Positions 10,009 to 18,933 are shown, counted from the first letter of the stretch. The stretch: 45,190 nucleotides of DNA from an uncultured Myxococcales bacterium (GCA_937868485.1 CALMML010000160.1:1-45190); one strand, 5' to 3'. Numbers and translations are program-made. Notes: generated by a model not told the origin, from the sequence alone.

Positions 10009-11820
10009 TTAACCGCGCGAGTTGGCGAAGCGCAGCTGCACCGGCAGGAACTCTTTGCCCCATTCCGCCGAAGCAAACCCTGCTGCCACAACCTGAGCCG
10101 GGTCCGCGCCCACAGGCAGCGACGACGAAACCACGGACACCATCTGCAAGAAGGCCTGTCGGGCCGACACTTGCCACTTTTCGCCCGACGCCAGGTTGGC
10201 CTTCTTCGCGATCTGGCTGATCAGCTCCAGGTGCGAGCGCGCATCACCTTGTGGCGCAACCGACTTCCGCAGCCGCTGAACCAGGTTCTTGTTGTTGGTA
10301 AACGAGCCATCCACTTCAGCCCAGGCCGCCGCCGGCAGCTGAACGTGAGCCCGTCGCAGCAGCGCCGAGTCCGACACCGCCTGACAGATGAACAGTTCCA
10401 GTCCGTCGACAATCGGTGCGGTATCCGCCAGCGCTTGCTCCGCGAGCGGCAGATCGGCGCCAACCATCCACAGACCTTTGAGCTTGCCCGCCTTCAGATC
10501 CGCGAGCAGCGCACCAGCATCCGACGCACCAGCGCCAGCAAACAGCGTCGCACCAGCCGTATTCGGGTTGGTATCGGCACTGCGCAGGATCTTGTCGGCC
10601 CGCTCCGGCTTCGACGCAGTTCCCGTCACGTAGGAACGAATGTTGGCACCGCGCGCGATCAGCTTCTGAGCAACCTGCGACAGCGCAAACAGCGCTTCAT
10701 TCGTCGTCTGTGCGGAATAGACCAGACCAATCGACGCACCGCTGCTGGCCAGCTTTTCGAGCCGCTCCGCCGCGAACGTCACCGCCTTATCGAGGCTGGT
10801 GATCTGTGCAGGCTGTCCCCGACCGCCACCGATGCGCGCCGAGGTCAGCCGCTTGTGACGAACATCTTTGTAAGTAAAGCGGCCTTCGTCGCACATCCAG
10901 TACTTGTTGACCTGGAGGTTTTCCCGAGGCACAAGCCGCCAAATTTCGCCTTGCGCGTGATGCACTTCGACGTTACAGCCCGTCGCACAGCCAGGACACA
11001 CCGACGGAGTCGTAAACAGCTCCCACGCCCGCATCGTGAAGCGGAAGTCTTTGCTGGTCAGCGCACCCACCGGACAGACATCCACGGTGTTGATCGAGTA
11101 CGGATTGTCGAGCTTGTGACCCGGCGCCACCGTGAGCTGCTCACGGTCACCACGCCATGCCATCGTCAGCTGCTTTTCGCCCGCCACTTCGTCACACACG
11201 CGGATGCAGCGGGTGCACAGAATGCAGCGCTCCGCGTCGAGGACGATGTGCGGACCCAGATCCTGCATCTTCGGCTTGTGGACCTTCGGGATCGACGACC
11301 GCGAGCCCTCATGATCCCAGTCCTGATACTGCTTTTGCAGCGTGCACTCGCCCGCCTTGTCGCAGATCGGACAGTCAACCGGGTGATTGACCAGCGTAAA
11401 TTCCAGGATTTGCCGACGGATCGACAGCACGCGCGGGGTCGCGGTGTTCACTTCCATCTTGTCGGCGATCGGCGTAAAGCAGGCCGGAACCAGCTTCGGC
11501 TGACCCACCACTTCGACGAGACACTGCCGACAGACCGCAGGCGAGCTGAGTCCAGGGTGATAGCAGAAGTAGCTTACGTCCACGCCGTTGGCGAGGCAGA
11601 CCTCAAGCAGGTTGGCACCCTTTTTGGCCTGAACATCACGACCGTCGAGCTTGATGGTGACAAGCTCACTCGGCGGCGGCGCAGAGCTTGGGGCGGAACC
11701 AGCGGGTGCAGCACTGGCCGCAGCGGGCGGCGCAGCCGGGGGCGGTGACGGAGGAGTCGCCGTCTCGCGCAGGGCGGCTGCGATGCTCGACTTGATGGGT
11801 GAGGGAGGGGTCTCTGCCAT
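10009..11820 (-). CDS. nuoG: NADH-quinone oxidoreductase subunit G (short form)
   Basis: The 603-residue iron-sulfur subunit of complex I is much shorter than the ~900-residue enterobacterial protein, as is common outside gammaproteobacteria. A [2Fe-2S] domain (CYHPGLSSPAVCRQC, then ACF) begins near residue 85. It is followed by the His-Cys motif HPVDCPICDKAGEC, a [4Fe-4S] motif CILCTRCIRVC with a later CPVGAL, and an N7-type motif CPGCATGC. A degenerate molybdopterin-oxidoreductase-like domain completes the protein. The first ~50 residues are an unusual Pro/Ala/Ser extension. The gene follows nuoD directly (25-bp gap); nuoE and nuoF, often found between them, are absent. The start is ATG 11820 with a weak AGG nearby. 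Confidence 0.94.
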   Translation of the reverse strand: MAETPPSPIKSSIAAALRETATPPSPPPAAPPAAASAAPAGSAPSSAPPPSELVTIKLDGRDVQAKKGANLLEVCLANGVDVSYFCYHPGLSSPAVCRQCLVEVVGQPKLVPACFTPIADKMEVNTATPRVLSIRRQILEFTLVNHPVDCPICDKAGECTLQKQYQDWDHEGSRSSIPKVHKPKMQDLGPHIVLDAERCILCTRCIRVCDEVAGEKQLTMAWRGDREQLTVAPGHKLDNPYSINTVDVCPVGALTSKDFRFTMRAWELFTTPSVCPGCATGCNVEVHHAQGEIWRLVPRENLQVNKYWMCDEGRFTYKDVRHKRLTSARIGGGRGQPAQITSLDKAVTFAAERLEKLASSGASIGLVYSAQTTNEALFALSQVAQKLIARGANIRSYVTGTASKPERADKILRSADTNPNTAGATLFAGAGASDAGALLADLKAGKLKGLWMVGADLPLAEQALADTAPIVDGLELFICQAVSDSALLRRAHVQLPAAAWAEVDGSFTNNKNLVQRLRKSVAPQGDARSHLELISQIAKKANLASGEKWQVSARQAFLQMVSVVSSSLPVGADPAQVVAAGFASAEWGKEFLPVQLRFANSRG

Positions 11821-11845
11821 GACCTGTAAGTTGCCTATTCTCGGG

Positions 11846-13195
11846 TTAGCGGTCGCACTCGCCGCCGATCATGTTGATCATGCCGAACGTGGGAATGATG
11901 TCGGCGATACCTGCTCCCAGGATCAGCTTCGACATCGACTGCGTGGCGATGAAGCTGGGAGAGCGAACGTGACAGCGGTACGGACGTCCCGTGCCGTCGG
12001 AAACGATGTAAAAACCAAGCTCGCCGTTGCCGCCTTCGGTGTACGAGTACACCTCACCGGCGGGAACCTTGATGCCATCGATGATCAGCTTGAAGTGGCC
12101 GATCATGCTCTCGATGGTGTTGTAGACGGCGTTCTTCGCGGGCATCGCCACGCGCGGATCGTCGAGCAGCACCGGACCTGCCGGGATCTGCGTCATCGCC
12201 TGATCCAGAATGCGCATCGACTGCCGAATCTCTTCGAGACGAACCGCGAATCGATCGTAGTTGTCACCGACGGAACCGACCGGAACATCAAACTCAAAGC
12301 GATCGTAGACGAGATACGGATGATCCTTGCGAACGTCATACGGAACGCCCGTCGAACGCAGGCACGGACCCGTCCAGCCGAGCCCGATCGCATCTTCTGC
12401 CGAGATCGCAGCCACGCCGTCCATTCGGTCGCGGAAGATGCGGTTCTTGACGAGCAAGCTCTCGCACTCGGTGAGCACCGACGTGCTCTTGTGCAGCGTC
12501 GCGCGCAGCTTGTCGATGAAGTGTTCCGGCAGATCCTGCGAGACGCCACCAATTCGCACATACGAGTGCGTCAGACGAGCGCCCGTCAGCTCTTCGAGAA
12601 GCTCCCACAGCCACTCGCGGACTTTGATCATCCACAAGAACGGCGTAAAGCCACCGACTTCCATCGCCGACGCGCCCAGACACGTCAGGTGGTCGGTGAT
12701 GCGCGAGATCTCGCCGACGATGACGCGAATGTACTGCGCGCGCTCCGGCAAGCGGTCGACGATGCCGATTAGCTTCTCGACGGCCAGCGCAAAGCCCACG
12801 TTGTTCAGCAGCGGAGAGACGTAGTTCAGACGATCGGTATACGGAAAGACCTGCGTATACGTCGCGTGCTCGGCTTCTTTTTCGAAGCAGCGATGCAGAT
12901 ACCCAACCTGCACATCCGAGTCGCGCACCGTCTCACCATCGATGGTCAGAACGATGCGCACGGTGCCGTGGGTCGCCGGGTGAGACGGACCCATGTTGAT
13001 CGTCATCGGCTCCGTCGGAAGCTCGATGTCTTCCACTTCTTCCAGTTCCGCCGCGTTCAGCTTCGACATCAGGTCGGGCGGCACCTTCGGACGCGTGCTC
13101 AGCCCATGAACACCACCCGACGCAATTTCGTCGGGAGTCGGCATGCCAAAGGCAAGCTTCTTCATTCCAGTCTTGCTCTGTGTCGTCGTCGACAT
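11846..13195 (-). CDS. nuoD: NADH-quinone oxidoreductase subunit D
   Basis: The 449-residue 49-kDa-type subunit forms the quinone-binding pocket with NuoB. Diagnostic blocks are MTINMGPSHPATHGTVRI (about residues 63-80), GYLHRCFEKEAEH, and SFIATQSMSKLILGAGIADIIPTFGMINMIGGECDR at the C-terminus. The family's usual DPSMGEVDR ending is here GGECDR. About 60 residues precede the conserved core, somewhat longer than typical. The stop-start gap from nuoC is 13 bp. Identity is firm. Confidence 0.96.
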   Translation of the reverse strand: MSTTTQSKTGMKKLAFGMPTPDEIASGGVHGLSTRPKVPPDLMSKLNAAELEEVEDIELPTEPMTINMGPSHPATHGTVRIVLTIDGETVRDSDVQVGYLHRCFEKEAEHATYTQVFPYTDRLNYVSPLLNNVGFALAVEKLIGIVDRLPERAQYIRVIVGEISRITDHLTCLGASAMEVGGFTPFLWMIKVREWLWELLEELTGARLTHSYVRIGGVSQDLPEHFIDKLRATLHKSTSVLTECESLLVKNRIFRDRMDGVAAISAEDAIGLGWTGPCLRSTGVPYDVRKDHPYLVYDRFEFDVPVGSVGDNYDRFAVRLEEIRQSMRILDQAMTQIPAGPVLLDDPRVAMPAKNAVYNTIESMIGHFKLIIDGIKVPAGEVYSYTEGGNGELGFYIVSDGTGRPYRCHVRSPSFIATQSMSKLILGAGIADIIPTFGMINMIGGECDR

Positions 13196-13208
13196 GTCTT
13201 TGGCTCCG

Positions 13209-13703
13209 TTAGCTCAGCGAGTAGTCGCGGCGAATGAGCGGCTGCCGTTGCTCTTTGGGATAGTCCTTGCGCAGCGGATGGCCCACGAACTCTTCGTACA
13301 TGAGGATGCGACGAAGATCCGGGTGATCCGTGAACTTGATCCCGAACATGTCGTAGACCTCACGCTCTTGCCAGTTCGCCGTCGGCCACAGATCGCACAC
13401 GGTCGCAACCTCAGCGCTTGGACCGCCTTCTTCTTCGTGAACCGGCGCTTTGATGCGCAGTCGGTTGCCCGTCGCCATCGATCGCAGGTGATACACCACT
13501 TCAAATCGAGGCTCACGACCGAAGTAGTCCACGGCGGTCACGCTCACCAGGAAGTCAAACCCGGCGGAGTCGCGCAGATAGCGCATCACGTCTTTTAGCG
13601 CAGTGGCAGTCACCACAGCCGTGTCATCGCCGTGGTTGCTGTGCGACGAAACGATTGCCTGGGGAAACTGCGCCACCAGCTTGTCGAGATCAGCTTTGCT
13701 CAT
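13209..13703 (-). CDS. nuoC: NADH-quinone oxidoreductase subunit C
   Basis: The 164-residue 30-kDa-type subunit is separate from NuoD rather than fused. The hallmark is WQEREVYDMFGIKFTDHPDLRRILM with VGHPLRKDYP, matching the family signature. It binds beside NuoD in the connecting module of the peripheral arm. It lies 48 bp after nuoB on the same strand. Confidence 0.96.
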   Translation of the reverse strand: MSKADLDKLVAQFPQAIVSSHSNHGDDTAVVTATALKDVMRYLRDSAGFDFLVSVTAVDYFGREPRFEVVYHLRSMATGNRLRIKAPVHEEEGGPSAEVATVCDLWPTANWQEREVYDMFGIKFTDHPDLRRILMYEEFVGHPLRKDYPKEQRQPLIRRDYSLS

Positions 13704-13751
13704 TGCAAAATTCTTCCCTTGCTGCTTCCACGCTCACGGAAAAAGGCGGCG

Positions 13752-14279
13752 CTACGCCACCACCGGCAGGCGCTTCCGACCATCGGTGGACTGAGCGGCC
13801 AGCTCCACTTCTTTGCGATCGCGGCGCTGAACCCAGGTCGTGGCTTCGGCAATCTTCTTCTGGAGGAGAATGAGCCCGTCGAGAACTTGCTCGGGGCGAG
13901 GCGGACAGCCTGGAATGTAGACATCCACCGGGACGACCTGATCGCAGCCGGGGACGGTGTTGTAGTTCTGGTAGAAACCACCCGTCGAAGCACACACACC
14001 GAATGCGATGACGTACTTCGGTTCGGCCATCTGCATCCAGATGCGATGCAGCACCGGAGCTTGACGCTCGGTGATGGTTCCGACGACGAACAGCAGGTCC
14101 GCCTGGCGCGGCGAAAAGCGCGGGAACTCGGCACCGAAGCGAGCGATGTCGTACTTCGAGCCAGCAGTGGCCATGTACTCCATGCCACAGCAAGCGGTGA
14201 CAAATGGATAGGTAAACAGCGAGTACTTGCGCGCCCAGTTGAGGGCATCGTCAAGGCGGGTGGTGTAGCTCTCGGCCAT
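13752..14279 (-). CDS. nuoB: NADH-quinone oxidoreductase subunit B
   Basis: The 175-residue PSST-type subunit carries cluster N2, which donates electrons to quinone. Ligand motifs are TACCGMEYM (paired Cys), FGVCASTGG and VYIPGCPPRPE, matching the family. It begins MAESYTTRLDDALNWARKYS at ATG 14279, 21 bp after nuoA. Its C-terminus has an extra basic tail (GRKRLPVVA). Confidence 0.97.
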   Translation of the reverse strand: MAESYTTRLDDALNWARKYSLFTYPFVTACCGMEYMATAGSKYDIARFGAEFPRFSPRQADLLFVVGTITERQAPVLHRIWMQMAEPKYVIAFGVCASTGGFYQNYNTVPGCDQVVPVDVYIPGCPPRPEQVLDGLILLQKKIAEATTWVQRRDRKEVELAAQSTDGRKRLPVVA

Positions 14280-14300
14280 GTTTTTTTCCTGACTCCCCGG

Positions 14301-14714
14301 TTAGCCCCAGCCGATGGCGCGCTTACGCCATACATAGGCCAGAGCAACCACCAGCGTGCTCATAAAGACCAGCATCTCGACGAAACCGAAGGCAGTGACG
14401 GTGCCAAGGCACTCACCGTGGATGACCGTTCCAAGGCAGGAAAGCCGTCGGAAGATCGCAGCCCACGGATACAAAAACGCCGCTTCGATGTCGAAGATGA
14501 GGAAGAGGAGCGCCACTTGGTAGAACTTGACGGAAAAGCGGACGCGGGGACTGCCAATTGGTTCCGAACCGCACTCGAAAGGAGAGAGCTTTTCGGCGTT
14601 CTCGCGCTTTGGGCCCAAAAACATGGCGAGACCCAAGAACACGCACGAAAAAGCGATTCCAAACAGAATCGCCACGAGCGTGGGGCCATAGTCAGTTGCT
14701 TGTTCGACGGACAT
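14301..14714 (-). CDS. nuoA: NADH-quinone oxidoreductase subunit A
   Basis: The 137-residue membrane subunit has three hydrophobic helices. The conserved loop SPFECGSEPIGSPRVRFSVKFY includes the reactive Cys of the quinone-linked TMH1-2 loop. FDIEAAFLYPWA supplies the family's DxE motif. It is first in the operon and has a good Shine-Dalgarno (GAGG, six bases before ATG) and a strong promoter just upstream. Confidence 0.96.
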   Translation of the reverse strand: MSVEQATDYGPTLVAILFGIAFSCVFLGLAMFLGPKRENAEKLSPFECGSEPIGSPRVRFSVKFYQVALLFLIFDIEAAFLYPWAAIFRRLSCLGTVIHGECLGTVTAFGFVEMLVFMSTLVVALAYVWRKRAIGWG

Positions 14715-14739
14715 TCGGAACCTCGTTTGCTCCGCCGCG

Positions 14740-14769
14740 AATATAAATGGGTGGCCTTCCGGGTGTCAA
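14740..14769 (-). promoter_or_regulatory. Sigma-70-type promoter of the nuo operon
   Basis: On the minus strand a perfect TTGACA (14764-14769) is followed after 18 bp by TATATT (14740-14745). A start about seven bases downstream gives an untranslated leader of roughly 18-20 nt that contains the nuoA GAGG ribosome-binding site. This is the best consensus promoter seen in the window. Confidence 0.7.
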
Positions 14770-14827
14770 TCTTCGGAAGTCATTCGCGCAGCCGATGTGC
14801 CTTGTGCGAGCCATTTGCTTGGATGCC

Positions 14828-15805
14828 CTATTCGCTGGTCGATGCATCTTTTTTCGCCTGACGCGAAAGCAGGTGCGAAAGCGCCGACTTGGCCTCTTGT
14901 CGAATCCGCTCCTCGCTGTGACTTTGCGAAACAAACTCCAAGTATCGCTGTGCTTCGTCTCCTCCGAGCGCTGCGACCGCTTCGAGCACTTTGCCAAGCT
15001 CGCTGGGATCGCGAAACTCGGTGCTATCGAGTATCGGTCGCACCGTCTTCGGATCGCCCAGCTCGACCAGCGCGCCAATCGCTTGATCACGAAGCGCCGT
15101 CGGTGAGTGCTTGTCTTTGAGCACCGCCATCGCCAGCGGCTGCACGCTCACTTCTTTGCGCTGTGCCAAGATCCGCAGTGCCACGCTGCGCAGATCCGCT
15201 TCTTTTTTTGCATTCGAGACAAGCGCGAGCAAATCGCGGCTGGGCACACCACTTAGCCGAAGCTGCGCTCCGAGGCTGTGTGCCGTATCTTCAATCGCTC
15301 GACGAGCCAGCTCTCGCCACTGAATCGATGTCGGTGTCTGCGTTCGCTCCGCCTGCTCGCTGACCGCCAGGTGCTGAAGTCGCGTAAGCTCTGGTTGCTG
15401 CGTCGCTTCGTCGCGCAGCGCATCGGAGCCACGCCGACTTCGCAGCAGTCCCGCCGTCAGAACACGTAGCAGTGGCTGCTTGGCTTTGGCGTCACTTCCC
15501 GTCGCGTACACCAGACCCGTTTCGATTTGCAGCACAAAGTCGCCTGGCAGCCGCTCAGTCGGAGCCAGCGCCACACTCACCTCTGCCGCACGAAGTCCTG
15601 CCACCGCAGCCGCGACCAGAGGCTCGGGCTCGAGCGCTTGCGGCGCACCTTGTCTGGCTGCCGTTTCGTCGGTCTGACTCGCGATCTGAATGTCGACCAC
15701 CCGCATCGGCGGCGCGGCAGACGGACGCTTACAGCCGCTCACCCCGAAGCACACGCCGAGGCACAGCAGCCAGCCGATCCAGCCCACGCGAGGGTCTCGC
15801 TTCAT
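14828..15805 (-). CDS. HEAT-like repeat lipoprotein
   Basis: The 325-residue protein has a lipoprotein signal: MKRDPRVGW, a hydrophobic core, and a lipobox GVSGC (C25). The mature N-terminal half (about 26-150) has no family I recognise. The C-terminal half, from about residue 180, is a row of paired helices of HEAT/PBS-lyase type, as in SVALRILAQRKEVSVQPLAMAVLKDK and ALRDQAIGALVELGDPKTVRPILD. Such repeats bind proteins, so a scaffolding role in the envelope is likely. It lies 113 bp upstream of nuoA, on the same strand but with its own putative promoter and with the nuo promoter between them. Confidence 0.8.
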   Translation of the reverse strand: MKRDPRVGWIGWLLCLGVCFGVSGCKRPSAAPPMRVVDIQIASQTDETAARQGAPQALEPEPLVAAAVAGLRAAEVSVALAPTERLPGDFVLQIETGLVYATGSDAKAKQPLLRVLTAGLLRSRRGSDALRDEATQQPELTRLQHLAVSEQAERTQTPTSIQWRELARRAIEDTAHSLGAQLRLSGVPSRDLLALVSNAKKEADLRSVALRILAQRKEVSVQPLAMAVLKDKHSPTALRDQAIGALVELGDPKTVRPILDSTEFRDPSELGKVLEAVAALGGDEAQRYLEFVSQSHSEERIRQEAKSALSHLLSRQAKKDASTSE

Positions 15806-15812
15806 GGCGGCA

Positions 15813-15818
15813 AGTATA
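15813..15818 (-). promoter_or_regulatory. -10 box (TATACT) of lipoprotein gene; possible leaderless start
   Basis: TATACT lies seven bases before the ATG at 15805, leaving a leader of zero to one base. No Shine-Dalgarno is present. No convincing -35 is seen. Confidence 0.4.
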
Positions 15819-15853
15819 ACGTGCCGATCGATCGCATCGCGTCATCGACGCCC

Positions 15854-15937
15854 ATGGAGCGCATGAACCTGGCTGATTGGTTGGATCTCCGACGACAGGA
15901 AATGCTGTCGCGCCGCAAAAAGATTATGTCGCCATGA
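15854..15937 (+). CDS. Possible 27-residue small ORF upstream of desaturase
   Basis: ATG at 15854 opens a 27-codon frame ending TGA at 15935-15937, just before the desaturase gene. The peptide is strongly charged and helical-looking (ADWLDLRRQEMLSRRKK). It has no Shine-Dalgarno and no recognised homologue. It could be an upstream leader ORF or chance; I lean towards chance. Confidence 0.2.
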   Translation: MERMNLADWLDLRRQEMLSRRKKIMSP

Positions 15938-15971
15938 CAATACCGTGACATCGGAGCGGCAACATGACGGC

Positions 15972-16931
15972 ATGCAGAGCAAAGCGAAACGACCCGCTCC
16001 GTCCGTCGAGATCATCGACACGCCCCGAGAGCGTCCCCCGCGTCCCTTTCAGATCGACAAGCTGACGAGCATTCCGTTTTTCTTGGTCCACATCGCGGCC
16101 ATTGCCTCCGCGATTTGGATCGGAGCAACGACGACCGACATCATCGTCTGCGTCGCGCTCTACTACATTCGAATGTTCGGCATCACGGCGGGCTTTCATC
16201 GCTACTTTTCGCACCGCGCCTACAAGACGTCGCGCTGGTTCCAGTTTGTGCTGGCCGTCATCGGCGGTGCATCGATGCAAAAAGGCGTGCTGTGGTGGGC
16301 CGCGCATCATCGCAACCATCACAAGTTCAGCGACATGTCCGAGGACATTCACTCGCCCAAGCAAGACGGCTTTTACTGGTCGCACGTCGGCTGGATTCTG
16401 TCGAACGACTACGATCACACCGAGTGGGATCGCATCCGTGACTTTGCCAAGTATCCCGAGCTGCGCTGGCTGAATCGCTGGCACTGGGCGCCCGCACTCG
16501 TCGGTGGAGCCATCTTGTACGCAATCGGCGGCATCCACTGGTTTGTGTGGGGCGGTCTGGTCAGCAGTGTTCTACTGTGGCACGGCACCTTCTTTATCAA
16601 CTCGCTGGCGCACGTCTGGGGCAGCCGTCGCTATCCGACCACCGACACGAGCCGCAACAACTTCTGGCTGGCGCTCATCACGATGGGCGAAGGCTGGCAC
16701 AACAACCACCACTACTACCAGAGCACCGCCAACCAAGGCTTCTTCTGGTGGGAAGTCGACTGTAGCTACTACATCCTCAAGATGCTGTCGTGGGTCGGCG
16801 TGGTGTGGGATCTGCGGACTCCACCAGCGCACATCCTGGCTGGCAAAGAGCCGGTGAGCGACGCGGTAAGCGAAGTTGTCAGCGAAGCCATCAGCCCACC
16901 GGTTCCGCCCGCCGCCCTCCCAACCGCCTAG
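15972..16931 (+). CDS. Membrane fatty acyl-CoA desaturase (delta-9 type)
   Basis: The 319-residue membrane di-iron enzyme introduces a double bond into fatty acyl chains, probably acyl-CoA. The three histidine boxes are present: HRYFSHR (76-82), HRNHH (113-117) and HNNHH (243-247). Hydrophobic helices flank them, as in stearoyl-CoA 9-desaturases. The phrase AHVWGSRRYPTTDTSRNN is typical of the group. No cytochrome b5 or ferredoxin domain is fused, so an external electron donor is needed. The start is uncertain: ATG 15972 is used; GTG 15945 in frame would add nine residues, and neither has a well-spaced Shine-Dalgarno. It is 45 bp upstream of the peroxidase gene. Confidence 0.92.
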   Translation: MQSKAKRPAPSVEIIDTPRERPPRPFQIDKLTSIPFFLVHIAAIASAIWIGATTTDIIVCVALYYIRMFGITAGFHRYFSHRAYKTSRWFQFVLAVIGGASMQKGVLWWAAHHRNHHKFSDMSEDIHSPKQDGFYWSHVGWILSNDYDHTEWDRIRDFAKYPELRWLNRWHWAPALVGGAILYAIGGIHWFVWGGLVSSVLLWHGTFFINSLAHVWGSRRYPTTDTSRNNFWLALITMGEGWHNNHHYYQSTANQGFFWWEVDCSYYILKMLSWVGVVWDLRTPPAHILAGKEPVSDAVSEVVSEAISPPVPPAALPTA

Positions 16932-16976
16932 CCTGCCCGTGGTACACTTGGGCCCTCTTTATTCTGGAGAGCGCTC

Positions 16977-17690
16977 ATGAGCAAGCAGTCCGAGCCCGCC
17001 GCATCAGGCTGGCAGCCCGCCCAGCCCGGAGAACAGCGCAGTCCCTGCCCGGCCCTGAACTCACTGGCCAACGGTGGCCACATTCCCCGCAGCGGCATCG
17101 CCACGCGCGCGCAGCTGGTGTCCGCGATGGTCAACCGACTCGGCGTGTCCACCGCGCTGGCCGACAAGCTGGCCGTCGCTGCAATGGAAAAGTTTGGTAA
17201 GCCCGGCGAAGGCAGCGAGCAAGTGCTGCATCTTCAAGATCTGTGCGAGCACGGCAAGCTCGAACACGACGCCAGCCTGACCCGCCAAGACACCCACGTT
17301 GGAGACAACGCCAAGGTCGATCCAGCGCTCGTCGAGCAGCTGCTGTCGCTCAGCAAGAACGGTCAGACGCTGACACTGGATGATCTGGCAACGGCTCATC
17401 AGATTCGCATGCAGCAGTCGGCCCAAGGCGGTCATCAGGTTCCGTCCAAAGCTGGCTTCGTTGGCACCGTCGAGGCATCGCTGCTCTATAACGTGCTGTC
17501 ACGCGGTCAAAACGGCATCAGCCTGGCCGACGCCCGCGAGTTTCTGCTGCACGAGCGCATTCCCGAAGGTCTGACGGGACGAGACATCTCGATGCCACAG
17601 GTCGCACGACGCGCGATCACGATTGCGCTCAAAGGCAACCTGCCGATCTGTGACGCAGCCCGTCGCGCCAAAGACGCGCTCAAGAAGTAA
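16977..17690 (+). CDS. Peroxidase_2 (chloroperoxidase/unspecific peroxygenase-like) heme-thiolate protein
   Basis: The 237-residue protein matches the fungal heme-thiolate peroxidase family (Pfam Peroxidase_2). The signature PCPALNSLANGGHIPRSG (residues 23-40) contains the axial heme Cys (C24). KLEHDASLTRQD supplies the EHD magnesium/acid-base motif (96-98) of the short form. E166 in GTVEASLLYN is a candidate catalytic Glu. Length fits the short (~26-29 kDa) peroxygenases. No signal peptide is visible, unlike most fungal members, so it is probably cytoplasmic. A GGAG at good spacing precedes the ATG. It lies between the desaturase and a MacB-type permease, same strand, with 45- and 36-bp gaps. 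The likely chemistry is H2O2-dependent oxidation of lipids or organics; this is inferred. Confidence 0.85.
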   Translation: MSKQSEPAASGWQPAQPGEQRSPCPALNSLANGGHIPRSGIATRAQLVSAMVNRLGVSTALADKLAVAAMEKFGKPGEGSEQVLHLQDLCEHGKLEHDASLTRQDTHVGDNAKVDPALVEQLLSLSKNGQTLTLDDLATAHQIRMQQSAQGGHQVPSKAGFVGTVEASLLYNVLSRGQNGISLADAREFLLHERIPEGLTGRDISMPQVARRAITIALKGNLPICDAARRAKDALKK

Positions 17691-17726
17691 CTTCCCAGGC
17701 AGCTTGCGGGTTACAGTCCGCAGCGC

Positions 17727-18932
17727 ATGCCGCTTCTTGAACTGCTTCTGACGGCGCTCGATACGCTTCGTGCCAACAAAGTCCGCGCGGTGCTGACCAC
17801 GCTGGGCGTCATCATCGGTGTGCTGTCGGTGATCTTGCTCGTCTCTCTAGGGGAAGGAGCCCGCAGCTATCTCGGCGACACCTTCGCTGGGCTCGGTTCC
17901 AACTTGCTTCAAATCCAACCTGGTCGACGAGAAACCAAGGGATTTGGCAGCCCTTCGCTCGGCACGGTCTACAAGATCACCCGCGAAGACGAACAGATCT
18001 TGGCCCGTCGAGCCAGCACCATCGATGGCGTCAGCGGTGTCGTCACCGGCGGCGGAACCGTTCGCTACGTCAATCGTCGCCGCGACACGCTCATCCTCGG
18101 CGTCAGCAGCCGCTTCACCGAAATCCGCCAGCTTCAGGTCGAACAAGGTCGCTTTTTGTCCGACGAGGACATTGATGCCCGACGTCGCTTCGTTGTCCTC
18201 GGGCGCACGGTCCTTTTGGAGCTATTTGGCGACGAAAATCCGCTCGGCAAAGTGATCAAAGTCGCCGACGGAGAGTTCCGCGTCATCGGGCTGATGGAAC
18301 ACAAAGGTCAGACGCTCGGCTTCGATCTCGACGACATCGTCTTCATTCCCGTCACCACTGCGATGGACTTATTCGCCGTCGAGGGACTTTCCCACGTCCT
18401 CGCCCGCGCCCGCGACAAAGTCAGCGTCGAGCCCGCCATCGAAGAAGTCACCGAGCTGCTCCGTCGTCGTCACAACGATCAAGTCGACTTCACCGTGATC
18501 TCTCAAGACGACATGCTCTCGACGGTAAACGGCATCATGAACACGTTTTCGATGGTGCTCATTGCGATCGCCAGCATCTCGCTTGTCGTCGGAGGCATCG
18601 GCATCGCCAACATCATGCTGGTGTCGGTCCGCGAGCGAACCCGTGAAATCGGCGTCCGTCGCGCCGTCGGAGCCAAGAAGCGTCACGTCCTGCTCCAGTT
18701 TCTGCTCGAGTCGATCGTGATCTCGCTGCTCGGAGGCATCATCGGGCTGCTGCTCGGTGCGCTGATCATTACGATGGGACGACTGCTGGTTCCAGGGCTG
18801 CCCGTGCGACTGTCCTTTGACATCGTGCTGATCGCGGTTGGCTTCTCTGCGCTCGTCGGAATCTTATCCGGCGTGGTTCCCGCTCAGCGTGCAGCCAGCC
18901 TCGATCCGGTCGAAGCGCTACGCTACGAATAG
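17727..18932 (+). CDS. MacB-type ABC transporter permease (FtsX family)
   Basis: The 401-residue permease has the MacB/LolC-type layout: one N-terminal transmembrane helix (about 18-40), a ~230-residue periplasmic MacB_PCD domain, and three C-terminal helices with the FtsX block ISLVVGGIGIANIMLVSVRERTREIGVRRAVGA. It lacks an ATPase domain, and no ATP-binding subunit gene is adjacent. It would work with a separate MacB-like ATPase in mechanotransmission, moving lipids or small molecules at the periplasm. MacA and TolC homologues lie 1.4 kb away on the other strand. The ATG at 17727 has no clear Shine-Dalgarno. The stop is one base from the convergent atpI stop. Confidence 0.9.
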   Translation: MPLLELLLTALDTLRANKVRAVLTTLGVIIGVLSVILLVSLGEGARSYLGDTFAGLGSNLLQIQPGRRETKGFGSPSLGTVYKITREDEQILARRASTIDGVSGVVTGGGTVRYVNRRRDTLILGVSSRFTEIRQLQVEQGRFLSDEDIDARRRFVVLGRTVLLELFGDENPLGKVIKVADGEFRVIGLMEHKGQTLGFDLDDIVFIPVTTAMDLFAVEGLSHVLARARDKVSVEPAIEEVTELLRRRHNDQVDFTVISQDDMLSTVNGIMNTFSMVLIAIASISLVVGGIGIANIMLVSVRERTREIGVRRAVGAKKRHVLLQFLLESIVISLLGGIIGLLLGALIITMGRLLVPGLPVRLSFDIVLIAVGFSALVGILSGVVPAQRAASLDPVEALRYE

Positions 18933-18933
18933 C

